Positions 42,493 through 51,346 of a stretch of 64,000 bases of DNA are shown in pieces (the first letter of the stretch is position 1; the number at the start of each line of letters is the position of its first letter). Under the pieces are notes generated by a model. It saw nothing but the letters and a program-made list of their open reading frames with translations. It was not told the origin of the DNA and made no database searches. The translations under genes and the position numbers were made by a program. The DNA comes from RGIG6307 sp964369945 (GTDB lineage: Bacteria > Bacillota > Clostridia > Lachnospirales > Lachnospiraceae). The stretch lies in NCBI GenBank assembly GCA_964369945.1, contig CAYJHO010000001.1, positions 1-64,000 on the forward strand, in the 5' to 3' direction.

Positions 42493-43728
42493 CTATTCTT
42501 CACATTTCTTTAATAAGATAGTTGCATTATGTCCACCAAAACCTAGTGAATTACTTAGTGCATAGTGTATCTCTTTGTTTACTGGCTTTTGGCAATAATC
42601 TAAATCACACTCTGGATCCACTTCTACCAAACCTAATGTTTGATGAATATATCCTTCTTGTAATTGCTTAATTGCTGCGATTGCCTCGATTGCTCCTGCT
42701 GCTCCTAATAAGTGACCTACAAAGGATTTTGTAGAGTTAATTTTAATCTCTTTTGCATGTTCTCCAAAAGCGGTATGAATTGCTCTAGTTTCAAACAAAT
42801 CATTGTGATGAGTGCTAGTACCATGGGCATTGATATAAGTAATTTCTTCTTTCTCAATTCCTGCATCTTCTACTGCATTTAACATAGCTTTTGCTGCACC
42901 ACTACCATCTTCTGCTGGAGACGTAATGTGGAAAGCATCGGAAGAAGTTCCATATCCTACGATTTCTGCTAAGATATTTGCTCCTCTTTTCTTTGCATGT
43001 TCGTATTCTTCTAATACTACAATTGCTGCACCTTCGCCCATAACAAAACCACTACGATTTACATCAAAAGGAGTCGAGCAAGAATCTGGGTCATTGCTGC
43101 TACTTAAGGCAGTTAAGGATTGGAATCCAGCAATTCCTACTGGTGTAATAGAAGCCTCTGTCCCGCCTGCAACCATAACATCTGCATCTCCATATTGGAT
43201 TGTTCTAAAAGCTTCCCCAATACAGTTTGTCCCTGTTGCACAAGCAGTTACTACATTGATGCTCTTTCCTTTTAAACCATATTGAATGGAAACATTCCCT
43301 GCTGCCATATTTGAAATCATAAGTGGAATCAACAGTGGATTAACTCTAGAAGGCCCTTTGTCCAATAATTTTGCATGATCTTTTTCAAATACTTGTAAAG
43401 ATCCAATTCCAGAACCTACGGCACAACCTACTCTAAAAGGATCCATCTCTTCCATGTTAAGTCCTGACTGTTCCATTGCTTCTTTTGCTGCAGCTACTGC
43501 ATATTGGCAAAAATCTTCCATTCTTCTTGCTGCTTTAGGATCCATATAATCTTTGGCTACAAAATCCTTTATCTCTGCTGCTATTTTACACTTATAATCT
43601 GTGGTATCAAATTTTGTATTTTCACCAAAACCATGCTTTCCTGCTTTAATATTCTCCCAGAATTTCTCTACACTATTTCCAATAGGAGTAATCGCTCCCA
43701 TTCCTGTAATCACTACTCTTTTCTTCAT
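42493..43728 (-). CDS. fabF: Beta-ketoacyl-ACP synthase II
   Basis: A 411-residue elongating condensing enzyme. The nucleophile Cys is in VVTACATGTNC, and the two His residues are in INAHGTSTHHND and SFVGHLLGAAG. ATG 43728 is chosen over 43770 because it follows TTGGAGGGTGA and begins with the conserved KKRVVITGMGAITPIG. It is the fifth gene of the fab operon and follows fabG by 22 nt. Confidence 0.96.
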   Translation of the reverse strand: MKKRVVITGMGAITPIGNSVEKFWENIKAGKHGFGENTKFDTTDYKCKIAAEIKDFVAKDYMDPKAARRMEDFCQYAVAAAKEAMEQSGLNMEEMDPFRVGCAVGSGIGSLQVFEKDHAKLLDKGPSRVNPLLIPLMISNMAAGNVSIQYGLKGKSINVVTACATGTNCIGEAFRTIQYGDADVMVAGGTEASITPVGIAGFQSLTALSSSNDPDSCSTPFDVNRSGFVMGEGAAIVVLEEYEHAKKRGANILAEIVGYGTSSDAFHITSPAEDGSGAAKAMLNAVEDAGIEKEEITYINAHGTSTHHNDLFETRAIHTAFGEHAKEIKINSTKSFVGHLLGAAGAIEAIAAIKQLQEGYIHQTLGLVEVDPECDLDYCQKPVNKEIHYALSNSLGFGGHNATILLKKCEE

Positions 43729-43750
43729 TTCACCCTCCAACTGCGTGTTC

Positions 43751-44485
43751 CTAGATTGCCATTCCGCCATCTACATTGATCACTTGTCCTGTTATATAAT
43801 CACTATTTGCTAAAAATAGTACTGTATTTGCTATATCTTCTGCCTGTCCCATTCTCTTAAGTAAGATTTGCTCACAAAGAGCTTCCTTCATTCCCTCAGC
43901 AAAATGGCTTGTCATATCTGTTTCAATAAATCCAGGTGCGATAGCATTTACCAAAATATTTCTGCTTGCTAGTTCTCTTGCTAATGATTTTGTTAATCCT
44001 ATTACTCCCGCTTTCGATGCCGAATAGTTGGCTTGCCCTGCATTTCCTAGAACTCCTGATACAGAAGAAATATTAATGATTTTTCCTGATTTTTGCTTTA
44101 GCATCACTTTTGAAATATGCTTACAAGTACAAAACGTTCCTTTTAGATTAATATCTAACACAGAATCAAACTCTTCTTCTTTCATTCCAAGGATTAAGTT
44201 GTCCTTTGTGATTCCTGCGTTGTTTACCAATAAATCAATTCTTCCAAATTCTTTTACGACATCCTTTATCATAGTTTCACAAGCTGCAAAATCAGAAACA
44301 TTGCATTGGTATGCAATCGCTTCTCCACCTAAGCTTTTTATTTCTTCCACTACTTCGTTTGCCTTATCAGCACTGCCGTTATAGTTTACTACAACCTTTG
44401 CTTTTTGCTCTGCTAATTTCAATGCAATACTTCTACCTATTCCACGTGATGCCCCAGTTACTAAGGCTACTTTTCCTTCTAACAT
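43751..44485 (-). CDS. fabG: 3-oxoacyl-ACP reductase
   Basis: A 244-residue short-chain dehydrogenase using NADPH. The TGASRGIG loop, NNAG, catalytic Ser in ISSVSG and Tyr-x3-Lys (YSASKAG) are present. ATG 44485 follows GTGGAGAGAGAG; the frame starts four codons earlier. It follows fabD by 13 nt. Confidence 0.95.
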   Translation of the reverse strand: MLEGKVALVTGASRGIGRSIALKLAEQKAKVVVNYNGSADKANEVVEEIKSLGGEAIAYQCNVSDFAACETMIKDVVKEFGRIDLLVNNAGITKDNLILGMKEEEFDSVLDINLKGTFCTCKHISKVMLKQKSGKIINISSVSGVLGNAGQANYSASKAGVIGLTKSLARELASRNILVNAIAPGFIETDMTSHFAEGMKEALCEQILLKRMGQAEDIANTVLFLANSDYITGQVINVDGGMAI

Positions 44486-44498
44486 CTCTCTCTCCACT

Positions 44499-45416
44499 CT
44501 ATACTAATTCTTTCAACGTTTCTAAATCTTCTACTTTATCAATATTGATACATGTTACATCCTTATTGATTTTCTTCATAAAACCACTCAATGTTTTCCC
44601 TGGTCCAATTTCTACAAAGGTATCCACACCATCTTCTAACATTTTCTCAATGGATTGTTGCCAACGTACACTACTTGAAACTTGACTAGCTAATAAGCCT
44701 TTTACTGGTTCTACTTCTGTTACATAGTCAGCTGTTACATTTGTAATATAAGGAACTGCAGGCTTTTGTATGCTTACAAGCTCTAGTGCTTGTGCTAATT
44801 TTTCTCCTGCTCCTTTTAAAAGTGCTGAATGGAATGGTCCACTTACTTTTAATGGGATACAGCGCTTTACACCTGCTTCTTTTAATGCTTCCATAGCATC
44901 AAAAACAGCTTTTTCTTCTCCTGTTATTACAATTTGCCCTGGACAGTTATAGTTTGCAATCGAAACAATACCGTCTACTTTTTCACATATTTCTTCTATT
45001 AAAGATGCTTCCGCTCCTAGTACTGCAGCCATTGCTCCACCTACCGGATATGCTTCTTGCATATAAATTCCTCGTTTTCTAATAAGGTCGAAGGCTTCTT
45101 CTTCCCCTATCGTTTTACTAGCTACTAAAGCACCATATTCTCCTAGACTTAATCCAGCAGTTACTGCTGGTGTAATGCCTAGAGATTCTACCACTCTAAG
45201 AATCGCTATCTCTGTTGCCAAAATGGCTATTTGTGTATACTCTGTAACATTTATTTTATCATTTTCTTCAAATAAAATTTCTTTTAATGGAAGCTTTGTC
45301 ACTTCCTCTGCCTTATCTATTACTGCCTTAGATATCTCATGTTGCTCGTAGAAATCTTTTCCCATTCCAACATATTGGGCACCTTGACCCGGAAATATAA
45401 ATGCGATTTTACTCAT
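44499..45416 (-). CDS. fabD: Malonyl-CoA:ACP transacylase
   Basis: A 305-residue acyltransferase that loads malonyl groups on ACP. Motifs: FPGQGAQYVGMG at the start, the nucleophile Ser in GLSLGEYGAL, and His in GPFHSALL. Length is standard. It follows fabK by 73 bp, which contain a hairpin that may lower readthrough. Confidence 0.95.
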   Translation of the reverse strand: MSKIAFIFPGQGAQYVGMGKDFYEQHEISKAVIDKAEEVTKLPLKEILFEENDKINVTEYTQIAILATEIAILRVVESLGITPAVTAGLSLGEYGALVASKTIGEEEAFDLIRKRGIYMQEAYPVGGAMAAVLGAEASLIEEICEKVDGIVSIANYNCPGQIVITGEEKAVFDAMEALKEAGVKRCIPLKVSGPFHSALLKGAGEKLAQALELVSIQKPAVPYITNVTADYVTEVEPVKGLLASQVSSSVRWQQSIEKMLEDGVDTFVEIGPGKTLSGFMKKINKDVTCINIDKVEDLETLKELV

Positions 45417-45465
45417 AATACACCCAACCTTTTACTTTGAATTTCAAACCTTTTACTATCTAATA

Positions 45466-45491
45466 AAGAGGTCGGCTTTCACCGACCTTTT
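45466..45491 (-). terminator. Hairpin between fabK and fabD
   Basis: Stem AAAGGTCGG/CCGACCTCTTT with loop TGAAAG on the minus strand, directly after the fabK stop, followed by TTTATTAG. It is a weak terminator or processing site inside the fab operon. Confidence 0.55.
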
Positions 45492-46413
45492 ATAGTCCCA
45501 TTAATTGAGACGCTTCTCTTATGTAATCTTGTATAATTTCTGCACAGCTTTGTTTCTTGCTAATCAGACCTGCTATCTGACCTGCCATAACAGAACCATT
45601 TACGATGTCCCCATCGATTACTGCGTTTCTTAAAGCACCTAATGTCATCAATTCTAACTCTTCGAAAGTGGCGCCTTCGCGCTCTTTTTTCAAGTATTCT
45701 CTTGTCATTGCATTTCTAAGTAATCGGATTGGATGTCCAGTACTCATTCCTGTGACTTCAGAATCGATATCCTTTGCTTTAATAACACGATTTTTGTAAT
45801 TTTCATGTACGATTGATTCATCTGCTACGATAAATCTAGTTCCAACCTGAATCGCTTCAGCTCCTAACATAAATGCTGCTGCCATCCCGCGGCCATCACC
45901 AATTCCTCCTGCTGCAATTACTGGAATATTAACTGCATCAACAATTTGAGGTACTAAAGTCATTGTAGTAGCACTACCTATATGGCCACCTGCTTCCATA
46001 CCCTCTACAACCACTGCATCTGCTCCTGCTCGTTCCATTCTCTTAGCCATAGCAACACTAGCTACAACTGGAATCACTTTTACTCCTGCATTCTTCCAAA
46101 GTTCCATAAAACGCTCTGGCGTTCCAGCACCTGTAGTAACTACTTCAACGCCTTCTTCCACTAGCACCTGTGCAACTTCATCTGAATTCGGATTCAAAAG
46201 CATTACATTTACACCAATTGGTTTTGATGTAAGTTGCTTCGCTTTTCTAATTTCCTCTCTGACAATTTCTGTGGGTGCACTTCCTGCGGCAATAATGCCA
46301 AGTCCACCCGCTTCAGAAACTGCAGCTGCTAAATTATGCTCTGCAACCCAAGCCATCCCCCCTTGAATAACAGGGTATTGTATGCCTAAAAGCTCAGTAA
46401 TTCTTGTTTTCAT
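45490..46413 (-). CDS. fabK: Enoyl-ACP reductase II (FMN)
   Basis: A 307-residue TIM-barrel flavoprotein that reduces enoyl-ACP. The motifs are IQGGMAWVAEHNLAAAVSEAGG, GVNVMLLNP, EGMEAGGHIG and GAEAIQVGTRFIVADE. It stands between acpP (3 nt) and fabD, the standard FabK place in Firmicute fab operons. Triclosan insensitivity is typical for this type. It is a different type from FabV at 11464. Confidence 0.95.
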   Translation of the reverse strand: MKTRITELLGIQYPVIQGGMAWVAEHNLAAAVSEAGGLGIIAAGSAPTEIVREEIRKAKQLTSKPIGVNVMLLNPNSDEVAQVLVEEGVEVVTTGAGTPERFMELWKNAGVKVIPVVASVAMAKRMERAGADAVVVEGMEAGGHIGSATTMTLVPQIVDAVNIPVIAAGGIGDGRGMAAAFMLGAEAIQVGTRFIVADESIVHENYKNRVIKAKDIDSEVTGMSTGHPIRLLRNAMTREYLKKEREGATFEELELMTLGALRNAVIDGDIVNGSVMAGQIAGLISKKQSCAEIIQDYIREASQLMGL

Positions 46414-46416
46414 TAC

Positions 46417-46650
46417 TTATGCCTCTACACCTTTGTTTTTCATATATTCGATAATTGCACCAACTGTTGTGATTGTCTCTAAATCTTCAGCTGGAATTTC
46501 AATTTCATATTCTTCTTCAAAAGCCATTACTAATTGAAATAAATCTAATGAATCTGCTCCTAAATCCTCTTTAAAAGATGTTTCATTTGTGATGCTTGCT
46601 GCATCAGCACCTAATTGATCTGCGATAATCTCTACTACTTTTTCAAACAT
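46417..46650 (-). CDS. acpP: Acyl carrier protein
   Basis: A 77-residue acidic four-helix protein. Ser34 in GADSLDLFQL receives the phosphopantetheine arm. It is the first gene of the fab operon. No terminator is apparent between it and fabK (3-nt gap). Confidence 0.97.
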   Translation of the reverse strand: MFEKVVEIIADQLGADAASITNETSFKEDLGADSLDLFQLVMAFEEEYEIEIPAEDLETITTVGAIIEYMKNKGVEA

Positions 46651-46748
46651 TGTTCATGTCTCCTTTTCTCATTTTCCTAATACTTTGAACATCAAAGTAT
46701 TTCGTATGAAAAAAATATACAACACTTCTTGCTCTCTGTCAATCTTTT

Positions 46749-47081
46749 TTAATCACTTATAGTAGAATATAACTTACAAATTAATTTTGCCTTTTGAATA
46801 TTGCCTACAATTTTCATCCTTCCTACTGCAAAAGCAAGCATAGGATCTAAATTACCTTGGCAAATTTCCCATATAGTATTACCACTAGCTATCAATAGCG
46901 CATCTCTCTCTACATTTTCTGTTGGTTCTATAATAATATCACCGTCTACGATTTCAACAGAAAAAACACCTTCACCTTCACCATTTACCTGAAACTCAAA
47001 TGTGACCTTGTCATCAAATTCACTTACATCTGCCCTCATAAATGTTTCTTTAAATGTTCTAAATAATTTATCGAATGACAT
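46749..47081 (-). CDS. SCP2 sterol-binding-like domain protein
   Basis: A 110-residue protein with the SCP2 fold pattern (FEFQVNGEGEGVFSVEIVDGDI then IIEPTENVERDALLIASGNT, ending with a helix AVGRMKIVGNIQKAKLI). Such proteins bind acyl-CoA or other lipids in a tunnel. It lies 98 bp upstream of acpP. I cannot tell whether it belongs to the same transcript. A lipid-related role is plausible from its location. Confidence 0.75.
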   Translation of the reverse strand: MSFDKLFRTFKETFMRADVSEFDDKVTFEFQVNGEGEGVFSVEIVDGDIIIEPTENVERDALLIASGNTIWEICQGNLDPMLAFAVGRMKIVGNIQKAKLICKLYSTISD

Positions 47082-47327
47082 ATAAAACCTCTCTTTCTCT
47101 TTTGTGGACTTTTGCCAAACTTAATAATTGTGACATAAAGTATTTATATGGTTACAAATCGCCCAATTACGCAAGCGCTAACACCGCAATTGTTCACCTT
47201 TATTATAGCATATCTCGCAATTGTGTAAATATTTATTTTGAGTTTTTTAATATTTTTTTATTTTTTTTAGTTCACAGTATAGATATTTTTACATATATTA
47301 AAAAAACAAATAAAAATGGAGGAAATC

Positions 47328-47783
47328 ATGAAATCTTACTATGTACATTACGACTGTCCATACTGCAAAGGGCGCTCTCCGTATAAAAGAGATTGTACCT
47401 GTGGTGATCGAAGAGAATCTTGCCAGCCACCAGTAGAATTTTATATGGCAAATTTAAAAGAAGTTACTTTACATAATCAACAATTTAGAAAGGAACTTTG
47501 GACTGGGGAACATCTTCAACTAACAGTTATGTGCATCCCACCTGGTTGTGATATTGGATTAGAACGACATGAGTTAGTGGATCAGTTTATCTATGTGGAA
47601 AGTGGTAGCGGTTGTGTCTGCCTTGGAAACCACAAGCATGAACTAGAGGTTCGTGAGGCTATTTGTCCAAATTGTTCTATTATTATTCCCGCGGGCACAT
47701 GGCACAATATTATAAATACAGGAAATGGACCTTTAAAACTCTTTTCTATTTATGCACCACCAGAACACCAAATTTGCGATTAA
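47328..47783 (+). CDS. Cupin-domain protein with N-terminal cysteine cluster
   Basis: A 151-residue protein. Residues 1-32 contain CPYCKGRSPYKRDCTC, a rubredoxin- or zinc-ribbon-like cluster. The rest is a cupin barrel with metal-ligand candidates in ERHELVDQFIYVESG and PAGTWHNIINTG. Similar cupins occur widely in clostridia, mostly without the cysteine head. ATG 47328 follows ATGGAGGAAATC. The reaction is not known. Confidence 0.8.
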   Translation: MKSYYVHYDCPYCKGRSPYKRDCTCGDRRESCQPPVEFYMANLKEVTLHNQQFRKELWTGEHLQLTVMCIPPGCDIGLERHELVDQFIYVESGSGCVCLGNHKHELEVREAICPNCSIIIPAGTWHNIINTGNGPLKLFSIYAPPEHQICD

Positions 47784-47812
47784 TTTTGTAATTATATTTT
47801 TTCAAAAAACTG

Positions 47813-47841
47813 TTGACAAAGCCACTCAGCTATTGTATATT
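47813..47841 (+). promoter_or_regulatory. Promoter of tRNA-Gly
   Basis: TTGACA (47813-47818) and TATATT (47836-47841), 17 bp apart, about 28 nt before the tRNA. Confidence 0.85.
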
Positions 47842-47869
47842 ATTACTTGTGCTTAAGACATATATATAT

Positions 47870-47941
<72 letters not shown>

Positions 47942-47943
47942 CT

Positions 47944-47974
47944 AAAAAAGATAGCAAATCTGCTATCTTTTTTT
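47944..47974 (+). terminator. Terminator of tRNA-Gly
   Basis: AAAAAAGATAGCA-AATC-TGCTATCTTTTTT, right after the tRNA; it also faces the convergent DsrE gene. Confidence 0.92.
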
Positions 47975-47997
47975 GTGTTTAAATTTCAATTCTTCTC

Positions 47998-48348
47998 TTA
48001 AATCGTAATAAGTGGCGCTTTTCCCTTAATTAACTCAGTTAATGGAAGTCCCCAAGGAATCAATTCAATCCCTTGTGCCTCTAGCTGTTCCACTACTCCA
48101 AACTCTGTTGCGCAAGCAATGCAAGCGGATACCTTAACGCCTACATGCAATGCCATCTTAATTTTCTCTTGAATCCCTTCATCTTCTGCAACTAGCCTTG
48201 CTGTATCTCCCCAGATAATAATGGTTACCTCTTCCCACCAACCTACTTTCTTAGCATTGATTCCATACATAAATACCATTTTATGTGCGGTATTTAGATT
48301 ACTATTTGTCCATAAGATGTGTAAACGCTCTTCCATTTTGTTACCCAT
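47998..48348 (-). CDS. DsrE-family protein
   Basis: A 116-residue DsrE/F-like protein (LHILWTNSNLNTAHKMVFMY, EVTIIIWGDTARLVAED, and VSACIACATEFG with two cysteines). DsrE-type proteins take part in sulfur relay, but many family members have no such role. It starts right after the ABC ATPase gene and is probably cotranscribed. ATG 48348 is preferred over the TTG at 48363; the ATG at 48336 is possible. A link with metal or sulfur-ligand import is only inferred. Confidence 0.75.
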   Translation of the reverse strand: MGNKMEERLHILWTNSNLNTAHKMVFMYGINAKKVGWWEEVTIIIWGDTARLVAEDEGIQEKIKMALHVGVKVSACIACATEFGVVEQLEAQGIELIPWGLPLTELIKGKAPLITI

Positions 48349-48359
48349 TTCTTTCTCTC

Positions 48360-49142
48360 TCAAAATTGAGGCATAATGATCATACTTCCTTGTTCATTTT
48401 TTTGTATCTTTTGAAATTTTATATCATAGACTTGTTCTAAAATCGATTCATCTAAAACTTCGTCTACTTCACCTTCTTTATATATTTGCCCATCCTTCAT
48501 CAATACAATATGGCTACAAAAGTTGGCTGCCATATTTAAATCATGCAAGATAGCAATCACAGTGACTCCATTCTTTTCGTTTAACTCTTTCAATGTATGC
48601 ATCAATTCTATTTGATGCTTGATATCCAATGCTGAAATCGGTTCGTCTAACACCACAAATGGAGTACGTTGGGCAATCGTTCTAGCAATTAACACGCGTT
48701 GCCTTTCTCCGCCACTAAGAGTCATAATACTTCGATCTCTCAGATGACTACAATTGCTATATTCCATTGCTTCCTCTATAATACTCTTATCTTCTATGCT
48801 AAGATTTTGAAATCTTTTACGATAGGGTGCTCTTCCCATACTCACTACTTCATAAACAGAGAAAGGAACATTCATTTGTGTGTTTTGTGGTAAAAAGGAA
48901 ATGTTTTGTGCGATTTCTTTTCTTCCTAAATGTTCTAAATCACGCTCGTCGTAATGAATCTCTCCTTCGGTTGCCTGCTGTAATTTTAAAATTTGTCTTG
49001 CAAACGAAGTTTTACCGCTACCGTTTGGTCCTAATATCCCATAAAAACCACCTTTTTCAAATCGGGTTGAAATATAATTAGAAATAGGAGCACCACCCTT
49101 TGTAGGATTCCAATATAAATCTTTTACTTTAATCTCAATCAT
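48360..49142 (-). CDS. FecE/BtuD-type ABC transporter ATP-binding protein
   Basis: A 260-residue ATPase. Walker A GPNGSGKTS, signature LSGGERQRV, Walker B FVVLDEP and the His in ILHDLN are complete. It belongs to the iron-chelate/haem/B12 importer class. ATG 49142 is just past the permease stop, in a three-gene operon with permease and binding protein. The substrate is undetermined. Confidence 0.93.
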   Translation of the reverse strand: MIEIKVKDLYWNPTKGGAPISNYISTRFEKGGFYGILGPNGSGKTSFARQILKLQQATEGEIHYDERDLEHLGRKEIAQNISFLPQNTQMNVPFSVYEVVSMGRAPYRKRFQNLSIEDKSIIEEAMEYSNCSHLRDRSIMTLSGGERQRVLIARTIAQRTPFVVLDEPISALDIKHQIELMHTLKELNEKNGVTVIAILHDLNMAANFCSHIVLMKDGQIYKEGEVDEVLDESILEQVYDIKFQKIQKNEQGSMIIMPQF

Positions 49143-49143
49143 C

Positions 49144-50163
49144 TTACGCAAGCTTCCCCTTCTCTTTCGCTAATAAAAATAGAAAATATGGACCACCAAA
49201 TAAAGCAGTAATAATACCAACCGATATCTCCGTAGGTTCCACTACCGTTCTCGCTATGGTGTCACAAATCACCATAAAAGAGGCTCCTAATAATAAACTA
49301 AATGGAAACAAATATTTGTAACTCGGCCCAAATATCATTCGCACACAATGGGGAATCATCAAACCCACAAAACCAATTACTCCACTAACAGAAACTGCCG
49401 CTGCTACTAAAATAGAGGCTACTACGATAATAATCTTTTGCAGTTTAGCAGTATCTACTCCTAAACTCTTTGCTTCTTCTTCTCCTGTACATAAAATATC
49501 CATATCCGTAGCTAGTGAAAAGAAAATAACACTAGAGAGACCCACTATAATAAGTAGAAACAAATTTTTCTCCCATGTTGCAGCGGAAAAACTGCCCAAG
49601 GTCCATGAATACACCTTTTCTAAATCTTCTCTACGAAACACTAACAGCAAAGAAACAACTGCAGATAACATAGAACCAATGGCTGTTCCTGCCAATACCA
49701 TGCTAATAGAAGAGGAAATTCCACCGATCATAGATATTTGGTAAACCAAAAACACTGTTCCCAATGCAAAAACAAAAGCAGCTGCCCCTGTAGTACCAAG
49801 CACTGCGATTGGAATATTCACCCCAAACATCATTGCAATGGTAGCTCCAAGAGCAGCTCCTGAACTAACGCCTAGTACGTGTGGATCAGCCAAAGGGTTT
49901 CGAAATACCCCTTGAAAGGCTGCGCCTACCATAGATAATGCACCTCCCACAAGAGCTGACAACAAGATCCTTGGTAATCGAATATTCCATATAATTGTTT
50001 GATAGACTGCATCTACCTCATAACCGATTAGATCTGCCACTATCACTTTCAGACTATCTAAGGGACTAATCCCTGCCGCACCTACTGAAGATGCGTAAAG
50101 AATACTGAAAGCTAGTAGAATCACCAATAAAGCTCCTCCATACATTACGTTACGTTTTTTCAT
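49144..50163 (-). CDS. FecCD-type ABC transporter permease
   Basis: A 339-residue permease with about ten membrane helices. Family stretches are RLPRILLSALVGGALSMVGA, FRNPLADPHVLGVSSGAALG and VGFVGLMIPHCVRMIFGP. It forms the membrane channel as a homodimer with the ATPase at 48360. The spacing to the binding-protein gene is 3 nt. Confidence 0.94.
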   Translation of the reverse strand: MKKRNVMYGGALLVILLAFSILYASSVGAAGISPLDSLKVIVADLIGYEVDAVYQTIIWNIRLPRILLSALVGGALSMVGAAFQGVFRNPLADPHVLGVSSGAALGATIAMMFGVNIPIAVLGTTGAAAFVFALGTVFLVYQISMIGGISSSISMVLAGTAIGSMLSAVVSLLLVFRREDLEKVYSWTLGSFSAATWEKNLFLLIIVGLSSVIFFSLATDMDILCTGEEEAKSLGVDTAKLQKIIIVVASILVAAAVSVSGVIGFVGLMIPHCVRMIFGPSYKYLFPFSLLLGASFMVICDTIARTVVEPTEISVGIITALFGGPYFLFLLAKEKGKLA

Positions 50164-50166
50164 AAA

Positions 50167-51105
50167 TTATTGAAATGCCTCCGCATGTAAAATTTCTGCT
50201 ATTACTTGAATTCCTTCTGCATTCCTTACCCCTTGTCTATCCAACAAGTTGTTATCAATTTCAAAGACACGATCTTCCTTTACAGCTGTTAAATTTGCAT
50301 AATTTGCATCGCTCATAAAAGTTTCCTTATCGCCTGCACGAATAATGATATATTCTGGATCTTTCTCAATCAAGGCTTCTAAGGTATAGTTCCAACCTTC
50401 TACATCCGCTGCCACATTTTCACCGCCTGCTACTGTTAGCATATCATGGATAAAAGTATCTCCTCCAGCTGTATAGTCTCCAAATTCACCAAATCCTACC
50501 ACATAATATACACTTACAGGATCTAAGCCTTCAATCGCCTGTGTTGTTTCATCTATTGCTGCTTGCATATCTGCTACCACTTGTGAGGCCTGTTCCTCTT
50601 TTCCCACCAAATCACCGATGGATTCTATCATGGTATAAACGCCTTCTACTTCTGTTTCTTCATATAATACTTCAACGGTTATTCCTGCATCCTCTAACTT
50701 TTCACCTACTTCATCTTCAAAATGTGTAGATGCAATTACTACATCTGGTTGCAGTTCAATAATCTTCTCAATATTTGGTTCGCGAAGACCACCTACAGAT
50801 TCTACTTCTAATACCTCTGCTGGAAAATCACAATAGTCTGTTCTTCCCACTACCATGCCACCTGCATCCACACTATATAAGATCTCTGTAATATTCGGTC
50901 CCATGGATACTACTTTTAAAGTTTCGTCTACTGATTCACTCACTTCACTTGTTGATTCTTCTACTGAAGATTCTGTTGTTGTTTCCACTAAAGATTCTGT
51001 TGTTGTTTCTGTCATTTCTGCTGTGTTGCCACATGCAACACCTGTTCCAGCTAATGTGCATATTACTGACATTGCCATTACTTGTTTCATCATTTTCTTT
51101 TTCAT
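50167..51105 (-). CDS. ABC transporter substrate-binding lipoprotein (iron-chelate/B12 class)
   Basis: A 312-residue lipoprotein. The signal sequence ends in a lipobox with Cys25 (TGVACG). A Thr/Ser/Glu-rich linker (about 30-60) leads to a BtuF/FepB-type domain (RDGxS replaced by GPNITEILYSVDAG, then GLREPNIEKIIELQPDVVIA and NLLDRQGVRNAEG). It delivers the ligand to the permease. ATG 51105 follows GGAGGAAATT. The promoter and any riboswitch upstream are lost in the N gap at 51119. Confidence 0.92.
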   Translation of the reverse strand: MKKKMMKQVMAMSVICTLAGTGVACGNTAEMTETTTESLVETTTESSVEESTSEVSESVDETLKVVSMGPNITEILYSVDAGGMVVGRTDYCDFPAEVLEVESVGGLREPNIEKIIELQPDVVIASTHFEDEVGEKLEDAGITVEVLYEETEVEGVYTMIESIGDLVGKEEQASQVVADMQAAIDETTQAIEGLDPVSVYYVVGFGEFGDYTAGGDTFIHDMLTVAGGENVAADVEGWNYTLEALIEKDPEYIIIRAGDKETFMSDANYANLTAVKEDRVFEIDNNLLDRQGVRNAEGIQVIAEILHAEAFQ

Positions 51106-51118
51106 AATTTCCTCCATC

Positions 51119-51218
51119 NNNNNNNNNNNNNNNNNNNNNNNNNNNNNNNNNNNNNNNNNNNNNNNNNNNNNNNNNNNNNNNNNNNNNNNNNNNNNNNNNN
51201 NNNNNNNNNNNNNNNNNN
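51119..51218. other. Scaffold gap of 100 N
   Basis: Exactly 100 undetermined bases, typical of a fixed-length scaffold gap, so the true distance is unknown. The sequence after the gap starts inside a repeat-family copy, which probably broke the assembly. Confidence 0.98.
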
Positions 51219-51284
51219 CCCACTTGTGCCAAATGAACTATTGAATTCTTTAGAAATTAATAGGAAAGATTCCGAGAGTTCATT
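51219..51284 (+). repeat. Intergenic repeat family, copy F (right end)
   Basis: Starts with CCCACTTGT, as in the middle of the other copies, then diverges. It ends with TAGGAAAGATTCCGAGAGTTCAT, the standard right end. The left part lies in the gap. Confidence 0.75.
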
Positions 51285-51346
51285 CAACCAATGCTAGTTA
51301 ATGTAAAGAATATAGCATAGTTGATATACAAATTCTTGTAATTTTT

